Source: Rhabdophis nuchalis (taxonomy: Eukaryota > Chordata > Lepidosauria > Squamata > Natricidae). From it: a stretch of DNA of 64,000 nucleotides. The position numbers and the translations under genes were made by a program. The stretch lies in assembly GCA_039707465.1 (NCBI GenBank), contig CM077647.1:46464110-46528109 (forward strand). The letters are read 5' to 3'. The notes under the pieces are model-generated. The model did no database searches. It saw nothing but the letters and a program-made list of their open reading frames with translations, and had not been told where the DNA came from. Below, in pieces: positions 35,603 through 64,000 of this stretch (position 1 is the first letter of the stretch; the number at the start of each line of letters is the position of its first letter).

Positions 35603-37018
35603 TGTTACACTTGTCCACAACTGCTATTCATACACAAACTAATATTCCTAGCTAACAACACACGTAGGGAAAAAATTTTTTCCTGTAAGAAGCAGCATCT
35701 GAAATGGTTGCCATAAACTATTTTTCCTGTATGTTTATCCCATCTCCACTTTTATCTCAACCTAAGGAAATGGATCAATGTTCATTGACAAAAGAGATGA
35801 TTTAGAACATTTTCCAATGCCCATACCTTGGACTCAGCTGGGATTTCCAGATAAGGTGCCAGATAATGTTGACTGAGGTGAGGGTGTGGTGATGTAGACA
35901 CTTGTCTTCTATGAAACAGAGTGAGATGCATAAATTCATCTTCTTTAGTTTTGAAACAATGGATGGAGATAATGCAAGTCAGTCTCATAAAATGAGTTCA
36001 GGACTCACCCAAGTCTCTGTCCCAATATATTAAACAATGGTGCTTGTTTACTTGAAGAGTGTTAGTTGTACAATGTAGTCCAAACTAAGAAACTAAATGC
36101 CGTTTAGGTTGGTTTAGGACTATTTTATTATAACAACTAGGGCAACAAAACTTGCAAGTTTGAATGTACTTGCCCCTTTCTCTTTATTTTTGTGTGAACT
36201 AGGAAGAGGCTATTTGAGACATTTGCTCAGGTTACTTTTTTGGTCTGGGCATGAGCCCCTTTTATCTACCTTTGCTCCTTGGCAGTGGCTTTTTCTTCTG
36301 TTCTTCAGGCTGTTCCCTCTTCCATTTTATGATTTTTATACAAAATAGCTATAGTTTCTAAAAAATTTTTTACCCCTGTATGTGTAAATGCAAATAAATA
36401 TGCAATTGTGCATATGCAAATAAATAAATAAGCTGGGTGATCTTGGGCCAGTCAAACAACAGGGACAGAGTTATATAGTCTAAGTGTAAAATAGAATAAT
36501 TGAAGAAGTATAATTATTATGTAAGCAAAGAACCTATTTCATAGTTGTAGTTTTATCATTTTTCTCTACTAGTAATGAAGTCCTAGCTTTTTTCTTTGAT
36601 TATTTACTTACATTTAATTACCTATATTTAATCCCAAATCATTATTATTACTGACCACTGGCCACCAATTGTTTAACAATTTTTCTTTTTTATGAATTTT
36701 TTATAGTACTTATGCATGCAATGTGTATGAAGCTAAGACAAACAGGTTGATTAGAAAAGTAATATATGTAGAGAGAGAGGGTAGCAGTATATATGTGTGT
36801 TTGCATATATGTAAATATATGAATTTGTATATTCAATATATTGGTGACAAGCCTCCTACTCTAGCATTATTCTACATAGATTTTAATAAAGTCTTTCCTA
36901 TAATATGGATGAAGATTTTTGTGAATAATCATCAGATTAAGAATTTTATTTAAAAGCATGAAGTAAGATTGGTTTATGTGTTTTTGTTAAAAGCAACATT
37001 TTTAATTCATCATAATTT
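35603..37018. other. TMEM196 3' flank, nothing further recognised
   Basis: AT-rich DNA. At 36425-36470 a short SINE fragment is suggested by agctgggtgatcttgggcca. The rest shows no gene. Confidence 0.35.
36945..36950 (-). promoter_or_regulatory. Candidate TMEM196 polyadenylation signal
   Basis: AATAAA on the minus strand about 70 bases downstream of the TMEM196 stop codon. The short distance would give a very short 3' UTR, so a more distal site is also possible. Confidence 0.35.
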
Positions 37019-37019
37019 C

Positions 37020-55089
<18,070 letters not shown>

Positions 55090-55640
55090 CCTCTCTCCGT
55101 CATCATTCCTGCCAGTTCAGCTACTAAAACCAGACATTCGCCTTCTTTGGGGTGGGGAGACAAGGAATGCTCTCCTCCCCCCTCCTCTCCGCTGAAACTT
55201 TTTTTCCGTTCTTTAGCAGCCAGGGATATCCACAGTCCACAAGGCCACGGCGCCCCAGGACAGGGCGTGTTTTTCGCCTCAGTTGGAGATCCAATAAAAA
55301 GAGATTCTATGCTTTGCAGTACCGACTTGGATGCTTGATGCGCGTCGTCTAGATGATGTATGCAGCAGTCTGGATCTGGACGTATTCCCCCACGCGCAAT
55401 CTTTTGTTTTTTTACGACCCGGGAAGAGAGCGGAGATGGGGGAGCGAAGTGGTGCTAGCTGCTTCGCAGATTCAGGGCTAATGAGGGCTCCGCGGGGAGC
55501 TGTCCGCGGTACTGATCCCTCCTTCCCCAGCTTTCGTACTGAGCGTCCTCTTCAGGTCCTTGTGATTACAGGGGTCTTTCAAGCTCGATCTCTTGAAAGC
55601 ACGTGTACTTTTTTCCCCTTGCTGATGTCCTAATAAAGTC
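55090..55640 (-). promoter_or_regulatory. GC-rich region upstream of TMEM196, probable promoter/5' UTR
   Basis: Directly upstream of the TMEM196 start codon, CpG frequency and GC content rise well above the surrounding AT-rich DNA (for example gcgcgtcgtctag, ccgcggtactg). An inverted CCAAT (ATTGG on the minus strand) lies near 55290. Open frames across this stretch are uninterrupted only because GC-rich DNA has few stops; none resembles a protein I know. Confidence 0.5.
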
Positions 55641-55680
55641 ACGTTTTTATTATATGGCTAGTCAGATACACATGTTACAT

Positions 55681-55723
55681 GAATGAATGAATGAATGAAT
55701 GAATGAATGAATGAATGAATGAA

Positions 55724-55802
<79 letters not shown>

Positions 55803-55804
55803 AT
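55681..55804. repeat. (AATG)n-(AAAT)n microsatellite
   Basis: About 11 GAAT units then about 20 AAAT units. It gives Phe/Ile/Tyr/Leu-rich pseudo-frames. Confidence 0.95.
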
Positions 55805-55809
55805 CCCTG

Positions 55810-56400
55810 AGTCCTGGCAGAGGCAGATTAAATTCAGCACCAGTTTTCTTTAGCATACAGAAAAGAGAGATAGGAGAGATGTCATTCTTGTCTGATCCCC
55901 TCCTGCTTCATTCTCATTGGGATGACCTCGCAAAGAGATGACTATAGGGAGACTGAAATAGATCCAGCCCCTAGAATGGTGAGGCATTACTCTGACAGAG
56001 TCAAAGATTTACACAGCAAACCCATCACAGGCGCAAAAATGTGTGAAGCAACACTAGGTCTAACATGTGCATCTGTGTTACTGTCACATCTATAACATTC
56101 AAACTGAAAATCTTACCCACACACATTGTTTCTTCCCATCCCCACCATTTTCCTTGATGTCAGTAAAGATCTAATGACTTCTTTAAAAATATTGCAAACA
56201 ATTTGCAGAGTTATATAACATTTTTTCATGATATTAGCTTCCATATTATGAAACAAGTGATAGTATCAATGTTAAAATGTTGGAAAACAGAAAATGTTAT
56301 AGCTGCAGTTGTGGCCTTCATCTACATTGTATACAAGAAGTGGAAATATTTAAGAAATATTAAAATTCACTCATTCTTGCATATGCTAGGTGTGCTAAAT
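55810..56400. other. Upstream flank of TMEM196, nothing recognised
   Basis: No exon or repeat signal seen between the microsatellite and the hAT element. Confidence 0.35.
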
Positions 56401-56791
56401 CAGGGGTCCCCAACCTTTTTTGCACCAGGGACCGGTTTCATTTTAAAGAAAATTCTGTGGACCGGCTGGGGTAGAGGAGGAGCGGGGGGGGAGGGGGAAC
56501 AGTTGGCGCATGCGCACGCGGGGAGAGTCGGCTCACTTGGCCCTCTAGGGCCTCCAACGGCACGAACGACCGCGCCTGCACATACACATGCGGGGGGGGG
56601 GAGTCAGCTCACTCAGCCCTCTGGGGCCTCCAACGGCATGAACGGCTGCGCCTGTGCTCTCCCGCATCCGGCCTGTGCTCTGCCCAGGGGGCTGCCCCCT
56701 CCTCCGTCCTCCTCCTCTCCGGCCCTGTGGCCCGGTTCCTATCAAGCCACGGACCGGCACTGGTCCGCGGACCAGGGGTTGGGGACCCCTG
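56401..56791. mobile_element. hAT non-autonomous element with exact 8-bp target duplication
   Basis: Terminal inverted repeats caggggtccccaacc and ggttggggacccctg are perfect. Target duplication TGCTAAAT at 56393-56400 and 56792-56799 is exact. The interior is GC-rich (gaccggtttcatttt, cacggaccggcactggtccg) and non-coding. The clean ends and perfect duplication suggest a fairly young insertion. Confidence 0.92.
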
Positions 56792-56799
56792 TGCTAAAT

Positions 56800-57740
56800 T
56801 ACTGAATTGACAACCAGCAAGTTATATGTCAGTTCAACAACCTTTAAAGCTTTTGGGGGGGGGGGGGCAGGGTTTTTTTTGACAGAAAAATGTTAAGCAT
56901 CTTTAAAATATAAATGTGCTCCAGTGAAATCCACAATGGTAATTTGATAATGTGACTTTTCCCATTTCTCATAAGCTTGGAAATATTACAAATCCATATT
57001 ATTTTATTGTGTGTGTGTGTGTGTGTGTGTGTGTATAACAACATATATCATAAATGTGGATACATAATGCTCAGAGCATTCACTGAAAAAAAGGGTAGGG
57101 TTATTGAAGGATTATTGAAAGTAAGATTGGTTTGTTGTGATTAGTATGGACATAGATGATCCTTTTAAAAAGCCATTGTTCCTGCAGTTTCCCACAAACC
57201 CTATTCTGCTATTGTCAGGGTCATAACTTTTTTGTTACATACTGAACCAAATCACCATTTCAAAATCAGACTAACTCATGAGTAAATCAATATCCTGTTT
57301 GAATTGTTACATGTGTCCTGCTTTGTTTCTCTGATGATCTATATGGGTATATTTTAGTAAGAGATACTTACTGACAAGCAAGAGATGGTAATATCCAAAT
57401 AAAGGATAAATCAAAGGGAAAAAGTGGTGAATGACATTAATTGGTGCTACACAGATGTTTCCTAGCCTATCAAATATCTACCATCTACCACCAAATTACA
57501 GCATACGGTATGTCACAAACTGGAAAATATCGTATCACAGAGTAGGAAGAAGATTTTTAAAAATGTAGTGCTTTCTGCAGGGAAAAATGTTTCCACTCAT
57601 AAGAGTCATATAGAATGGTTCATTTAACTTAATTTTCTCACTGACATTTTATATTATGTGCAGAAGGACTGGAGTGCCATAGCATTGATTAATTTAATCA
57701 GAATGAAAATTGGGGCTTGTCAGATAGGTCTGTAGTTTGT
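56800..57740. other. Intergenic DNA, nothing recognised apart from simple repeats
   Basis: Includes a G-run at 56855-56867. No gene-like signal. Confidence 0.35.
57009..57035. repeat. (GT)n microsatellite
   Basis: Thirteen or so GT units. Confidence 0.9.
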
Positions 57741-57741
57741 T

Positions 57742-58347
57742 ATATTTATTTTATTATTTATTTTTTTATTTTATTTTATTAAATTTATACCCCGCCCTTC
57801 TCCTAAAAAAGGACCCAGGGCGGCGCACAGGCATCATTAAAATCATACAAAAAATACAAAAATCCAAAATTGTTAAAAACTAATTAAATATTCCCTGTGC
57901 TAAAATTAATAAAACTCTAAAATTTAAAAATTATCCCTATAAAAATTATCCCTATAAAAGTCAGAACGGGGGTTATGCTAGGCCGGCTTGTTGAAATAAA
58001 TGGGTTTTAAGACATTGGCGGAAAAGGCGGAGGTCCACGATGGTGCGTAGATCGGGGGGTAGGTCGTTCCAGGAGGCAGGGCCCGCCACAGAGAAGGCTC
58101 TTCCCCTGGGCACCGCCAACCGGCATTGCCCGGCCGACGGTACCCTGAGAAGGCCCTCTCTGTGGGAGCGGATTGGTCGAATGGATGTATGGGGCAGGAG
58201 GCGGTCGCGAATATAGCTAGGCCCCGAGCCATGGAGCGCTTTGAAGATGGTCGTCAGACCTTGAAGCGCACCCGAAAGGCCACAGGTAGCCAGTACAGCT
58301 CACGCAGGAGAGGTGTTATGTGGGATTGCCTTGAGGCACCCATAATT
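57742..58347 (-). mobile_element. L2-clade LINE copy F, 3' end only
   Basis: The (AAAAT)n tail and accccgcccttctcctaaaa end (57742-57815), then the C-terminal RT codons on the minus strand (PSAGQC-like, LWNDLPP-like and RTIVDLR-like blocks, partly frameshifted), stop at ccataat, where the family continues into RT. About 600 bp. Confidence 0.85.
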
Positions 58348-61300
58348 GCTCTTTTTTTCCAGTTAACTTTTGATTGAAGAGTACAAAACAATGCTTGGGA
58401 ACCCATAGGAAAATTACTATGGAAGTGCATTTAGTCTCCATTACCAACCCAAAACAGAATAAAGTTTCTGATTAGATATAAGCAATTTTTCCCTCTCTTT
58501 TTAATTTCAATTTTTGTTTTGAGAGATTGGATACAGAAAATAGCCTGGATTTAGTGATGGACATTTGATTAAATCAGTGCCTAAAGTTACATCACATGGC
58601 AGAAAAATGCTGTAAACTTCCAAATAGAAGGAGGTGGGGTTAGCAGCTTTTATTGACTTAAAGTAATTTTGTTTTATTCCCTTCCCCAAGAAAATTTTTG
58701 GAGGAAATCAGCTAATAGATTGATTGATTGTTGTCTACTTAATTTGATTATGTAGTTGCACTATGATACCACTGTGTAGATTAAAGGCACTGATTTTGGT
58801 GATGTAACAAAGCCTATTCACACTCACAAATGGATTAAGCAAGGGTGAAAACTATTGTTTCTTATTGTTTAAACTTTACATTAACAAAATTGTACTTTTT
58901 ACCAATCCATGCTTCCATCTTCCATTTCTCTCCTATCATCCAATTCTTATGTAAGCAGAATTCAAAAGTAATTTGAAATTGGAAATGGTTGGTTCAGATT
59001 TGAATATTTTCAAATTTGAATTATTTTAGTCATGTTTAATTTCACATACTTAAAATTATGCTTGAACAGTTAATATACATACCTTGCATGGCTCTATGCT
59101 GTTCATCTAGGTCAGCTGTAATGATTGGAATGCACATAACAACTTTACAAAAGGAAAGCAAATCTGGGCTAAGATGGAAGGTCTTACTTAGTTCCACTGA
59201 ATATTTGAGTAGAAATAAATAAATATAATCTATATTATATTTATTGGTTTATTAAAATGCCAATGGTATGCTGAGTATAAAGAACAATAAAAGCAAAGCA
59301 AAACAAAAAAATTGCAAGATTACAAGAACAACTGCTGTTTGAAACATGCTACTATTTCTCACCAGGTTTTCCTATGCTTTCTCCAATAATTTGGTAATAA
59401 TTTAACATTAAACTGTGAATTCTATACCATTTCTAATTCATTGGTGTTTGCAACCTGATTCCTTTGCTAATTATCAGGAAGAAGCATGGATGAAGAATGT
59501 TGGCCAAGTTCAACAATAGGCACTTTTATAACATCAATTTAACATTGCTAGCCTACACTTGCTTTTTATCAATTAGAATAACTTGGCTAGTGCTGTGGGA
59601 TTTCATAGTAAGCTTACTGGTTAAAGGTGAAAAGGACAAAAGATGCATTTTTCTTTCTTTCCCTGCCTTCTAAAATTTTGTCTTTATCTCACAAAGCAAG
59701 GGATGAGAAATAATTGGTTAGAGAAGCATTTTTTTTATTTTTTTCTCTTCCATTCTGCCAAATCGAATTCCATTGTTTTTGATACATAATGCACTGATCC
59801 CTAGAATTAAATGAATAAGATGTTCTGCAAACTTAGATGTTTACATATTTTTATGTAAAAATCAGGCTATTTTTTGCTTACCATAATCTGTTGTATACAA
59901 TAATATCTAATAGGGTGAGTTTTACAATGGATCTAATATTCCTTTTCCACAACTATAAGTTGATGTTCCCATAGATTTTAATTTTCAACTTTCTTTAAAG
60001 GATTGCTTAAAATCATGTAAAGAAATCATATAAAGAAATGTCTTCTGCATTTTTTTCTACCAAGTTTATTTTTTCATTTAAGGAAAAGCAATTGGTTTTC
60101 TAAATTTATTCAAAGGGGAAAAAAACATTATGATGAAATTCTCATGATGGGAAAACTGAAGTAAGCTGTCTGTATGACTAGAGCCAAAAGAAGCTAGTGA
60201 CCTTCTTTCTCTCTAATACCTCTTTCCCCCCCTTATTTTTCCTTCTGACATTCTCAAGCATCCAACTATTTCAGTGTTGTAAGCAGTTAATTATAAATCA
60301 ATGTCTTTTCATAGGAACTTTGAAATTAAACCAAGAACCATAAGGAAGGAGCCAAAGACATTGTGCATGTCATCCTAGGGCTATATGTTGATCATCTTTG
60401 CTGTAAACTGGCCATTTGGGGTATAAAAAAGTTGTTGGCAATTATGCTTAGATTCTAAAAGTCTTTTGTGAGGGAGGGCCAACTTGTTCCTTCATTGATG
60501 GTTTTCCACTGCAAGAAAAACACCATCCTTTTGAGGAAATGTCAACATTCTCAAAATTACATTAAAAATACTCTTTCATTACAGAAGTGGCTCTGGTTTC
60601 TTCTTTTGAACAGGCAAATGGCTTTAAACATACTTTTTATGTTGCAGCTGAGTGAAAACAGTCAAGAAAGATTTTCATTCATCTAAACAAGTTTTGCAAA
60701 GTATTCCAATCTACCCCCTACATAAATATACAGTAAGGACATTTATTAATTCAGTCCATTCCTATCTCTCTAAATCTCTAAATACATATTGCTAAGCAGC
60801 AGAAAGCTGACAGATGGTTTGCTTACATCCTAATGACTGTATCCTTGCTCCAATATTACATGATCATTTAGTTTATATTTCATGTACAACATTAACAGGT
60901 TCCTCTTGCTCTTCCCTCTCAAAAGATATAAACAACAGACATTGAAAATATGATATAAGTAATTTGGAAGGAAAGAAAAGCTTTCTAGTATTTCAAGCAG
61001 TTGAATTATTATTGCAATAACATTCTTAAAATACAAAGGGTATATAGGGATCATATGCTCATGTATGAATGAAAATCTAAATGATCATCTCTGCATCAAC
61101 CCATTATGGCATTTGGTAAATTAACAATACATCTCAGAAAGCTGCCTTTTAGTGAACAGGAACAAACATTGGCTGTGGCAGTCTCTGACATTTATAAAAG
61201 GAAGATTTTCAACATCATCTCAATATGCCTGTCAACCATTGCAATTTGATCAGTTAGAAAATAAAGACTCTCAAATCCATTATTAGCGAAAGTATACTTC

Positions 61301-62680
61301 ACTAAAACCAAGTTGGTACAAAGAGATAAAGCCAGATCTAAGATTTTCGTGCCCCTTTCTCCCATGTTCCCACTTGGTTATCTCCCTGTAGAGAAGTACA
61401 TTAGAAGTAATCAGAAGTACATCATCCTCAACTTCGACATATTTTGCCTTTTGGTGAGAAGAGAAGGTCTTAGAAAAAGAAAAAGAAATGCCTACATATT
61501 TTTTCATCTAGATGGGCTTACAGTTACAGTGGATGTGGTTAACTTCTTAATTTTGCTTTATTTATTATATTTGTTAAATTTACTGTATTTAGCAGTCTTG
61601 CTTCATGATCTCAAGGCCAATATATTTTGTATGTCTCTATGGTTTCATGCTCAAAACAAGCATAAGGTATATTTAGACTGAGAAATACTGAGTGGCTGAA
61701 CACTCTCAGAAAGTTTTATGCCTAGACAGAATTTCAGACATTTTTCTCCCTAGCCCTAATGCAACAGCCACAGTGGTTTAAGCTTTTCTTTCCTGCTGAG
61801 GATAACAGGAGCTATATGCCTGGAAGGTTAGAAGCTGAGAAAGGAGAAAGTAAACAATGCCTGAAGCTTGGCCTCAATGAATGATAGGAAACCTTTTAAA
61901 AACCCTCCTATTAAAACTAGTAGCAAAACAAATATTTGCTTTCTCTGTTGTACATTCTCTAAATGTCTGATAGTTCAGCAAAACTGAGCAAAAAGGAGAG
62001 CCCCTGAATTAACCCAGGTTCATAAAATGTATTCAAAGCTTTCCACTCTTACATGCAATAGAGTGCACTTTCTAAGAGATAACACCTATCTCTCTGTTCT
62101 CTTGTTACAAATCCATGGCAATACTTAGAACCATTTTGTGCACACCTTAGCAGTTTCTTCTGAGAGTCATCTTAAATCAATGTTAGTTTTATACAAGTCC
62201 TTTCATGCTTTGGCACTTTCCAAAGCATGAAAAGACTTGTGTAAGATGAATCAGAGTGGCAGTGAAGTAACAACAACTACCACCACCCTATATGGTATTC
62301 TCAAAAAGATTTTTAGATATTTGTTCAAGGCATTTGCTATGACTAGAAGAGAAAAATAAAGAATCAGATTAAAATATAGCATCATGAATTTTGGCAGAAA
62401 AATGGGTGGGATAAGATAATTTGTAAGGGTTTTTTTTCTTCATCATTTTATATTCAAAAATCAACAATAAATATAGAAGGAAAGCTGAAATAAACAAAAA
62501 AATGATAGTTTTGCAGAAGCTAATTAACTAGCTTTAAATATCTGCATTTTTAGTGTAGTGAAATAAGCTTCCTTATCAACATGTCAACATGCACATGAAC
62601 ATTACAACAGTAGCAAAAAGTTGCTATTGTGTAAGACTTGTTTTCATGGGAAAGAAGCACAATATCAAATAAGTAGCATT
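58348..62680. other. Intergenic DNA; one strong hairpin, no gene recognised
   Basis: 4.3 kb of AT-rich DNA. The only structure noticed is the hairpin at 62192-62243. No transposon ends were recognised. Confidence 0.4.
62192..62243. repeat. Near-perfect hairpin (inverted repeat)
   Basis: Left arm tacaagtcctttcatgcttt plus gg, loop cacttt, right arm ccaaagcatgaaaagacttg plus tgta. About 20 of 21 core bases pair. It may be a remnant of a palindromic MITE or could fold as a small-RNA precursor; nothing in the sequence decides. Confidence 0.7.
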
Positions 62681-62682
62681 TT

Positions 62683-62905
62683 AGTTTTTGTGTCTTCAAG
62701 TCAATATTGATTCTTAGGGATTCCCTGGACATGTTTGCACCAGGGTTTTCAAAGTGGTTTGCCACTGCATGCTTGCTAGGGCTGAAATAAAATGATTGGT
62801 CCAAGGTCACCCAGGTGGCTTCGTGCCCAAGCCAGAAATAAAACTCAGTCTTCTGCTTTCTAGCCTGATTCCTTAATCACTGCACCATACTGGTTATGGT
62901 GCACC
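62683..62905 (-). mobile_element. tRNA-derived SINE (squamate type)
   Basis: Read on the minus strand: head with ccagtatggtgcagtgatta and B-box-like GAGTTTTATTTCTGG, then ccacctgggtgaccttggac, ggcaaaccactttgaaaacc and tccctaagaatcaatattga. Same family as the SINE at 27490-27700. Confidence 0.7.
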
Positions 62906-63228
62906 ATAGTGGTTATACCGACTATTATTGGCCTGGTTTAAATATTTAATGTATGCATAAATGTTATCTTTGTAAAAGAGTACAATGTATGTACAAATGC
63001 ATCTATTGTATCCATCCCCGGATTAGTCACAGGGTATAAATATAAGAATGTCTATATCCTGAATGCAGTATAATGAATATGAATATCAAGTTTATATTTG
63101 TTCAATCTCAATTTCTCCCTAAGAATAATTTTATTCTGTAGTTTTAATACATAATTACACATGTTTATTTGTCAAGCTTACCTCACTCAGTGGACTCTTT
63201 TCTAACAAGCATTTTTCTCTTTTAAGAA
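62906..63228. other. Intergenic DNA, nothing recognised
   Basis: AT-rich; no feature seen. Confidence 0.35.
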
Positions 63229-63345
63229 CAGTGTTTTCCAAAATTAGCAACTTTAAGAGGTATGGACTTCAATTCTCAGAATTCTCCAGCCAGATTTGAG
63301 ATCCATATTTCTTAAAGTTGCCAAATTTGAAAAAACATTGCTGTA
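63229..63345. mobile_element. Palindromic MITE
   Basis: cagtgttttccaaaattagc, aactttaagaggtatggact and tcagaattctccagcc form the left half. The right half, gagatccatatttcttaaag and ttgccaaatttgaaaaaaca, is its imperfect complement. This matches a palindromic element (GGCAACTTTAAGA / AGTTGAAGTCCA type) common in squamates. Confidence 0.6.
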
Positions 63346-64000
63346 CACAAAGCTGACTTGCTCCCTCTTTCTCTCTGCTCCTCTTCCAAATACACTTTTT
63401 TTCAGTTGTCTATTGCTTTTCTCAGGAAAACTCCAGCTTGCTGACAAGGAAATTACTTCCTTGTTGGCTGCACTTAACCATATTTATTCCCCATTTCTCA
63501 GTATAGGTAGTTCTTCTATATAGATTTCTGTAAATGGTGACTAATCTCGTTTTAACATCTTTGGAGCATGCTTTGTGGGAACCATCACTAATTTGCTGGT
63601 GGTGCTAATGAATTCTTTTCTGCTAGATTCAGAGAACGGCAGGTGAGAAACCACTGAACTGCCACAGGGGATGATCCATGATGCAAAGCAGATTCCCACA
63701 GAATGATAATGCAAGGGTATGTGTGTGTTTTAAAGGGTGGCTAATGAACAGGCCACAATTCGCACAACCATAGCCCATGATTTGTGGGCCACTAGTATGA
63801 GATTTACACAATACCTTATGTTTGAAAGAAATAGTTTCAAGTGAACTAGCAGACATTTTCCTTGTTTTAGAGAACATTTCTGAATGAATGGTTTTCATCA
63901 GTCACTAACAGGATACAAACTATGAAACCCAAATCTTCCATTCTTCTCCTGCCATTGGAACTAAATTGGCATAAGGTGAGGTAGGTTATATTAATTTTCC
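63346..64000. other. Right edge of window, nothing recognised
   Basis: No exon or transposon signal identified. Confidence 0.35.

Noticed and set aside
55147..55633. Plus-strand frames upstream of TMEM196
   Set aside because: GC-rich promoter-like DNA; no similarity I recognise and no splice context.

Overview
The window is nuclear DNA of a vertebrate, most likely a squamate reptile (snake or lizard). It holds two spliced vertebrate genes with long introns, a Sauria-type SINE, tRNA-derived SINEs of the squamate kind, many L2-clade LINEs, hAT and Tc/mariner-like miniature elements, and long GATA (Bkm-type) and other microsatellites. Nothing looks prokaryotic, and there is no operon, CRISPR array or phage. 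Species cannot be decided from the sequence alone.

Genes. Both recognisable genes lie on the minus strand. POLR1F (TWISTNB, the RPA43 subunit of RNA polymerase I) is complete in four coding exons between 249 and 4514, with a CRE/YY1/ETS-rich promoter at about 4520-4740. TMEM196 (a four-pass membrane protein) is reconstructed from four coding exons: 54919-55089, 40218-40274, 38171-38425 and 37020-37109. Exon phases and splice sites agree at every junction. From recalled human gene order, POLR1F followed by TMEM196 in the same orientation is the arrangement on human 7p21, so this is a conserved syntenic block. The two genes are unrelated in function: one is nucleolar transcription, the other a membrane protein. 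A possible plus-strand exon of unknown identity lies at 110-218, antisense to the POLR1F 3' UTR.

The intergenic region (4.7-37 kb) is repeat-dense. It holds a Sauria SINE (5.4-5.7 kb); two arms of a roughly 0.9-kb inverted repeat (5.72-6.61 kb and 22.64-25.80 kb), the second split by an L2 copy; a GC-rich insert flanked by about 150-bp direct repeats (7.15-9.23 kb); DNA-transposon remnants; two long L2 LINEs (12.5-15.8 and 16.96-20.2 kb); compound GATA/GGGT arrays (26.1-26.7 kb); a mariner-like MITE (26.8-27.4 kb); a repeat-poor stretch (27.7-33.3 kb); and an 880-bp DNA element (34.7-35.6 kb).

TMEM196 introns (37.1-54.9 kb) carry two large L2 copies in sense orientation (40.3-43.1 and 46.5-48.1 kb; the second has an uninterrupted 460-codon reverse-transcriptase frame), L2 3' ends, an old CR1 fragment, a hAT MITE and microsatellites. 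Upstream of TMEM196 (55-64 kb) are a GC-rich promoter region, an AATG/AAAT microsatellite, a hAT element with an exact 8-bp target duplication, an L2 3' end, a SINE and a palindromic MITE.

I found no clear case of a previously undescribed biological system. The observations most worth checking are the inverted-repeat pair, the candidate antisense exon, the alternative ending of TMEM196, the differing simple-sequence tails of the L2 copies, and a near-perfect hairpin at 62.2 kb.
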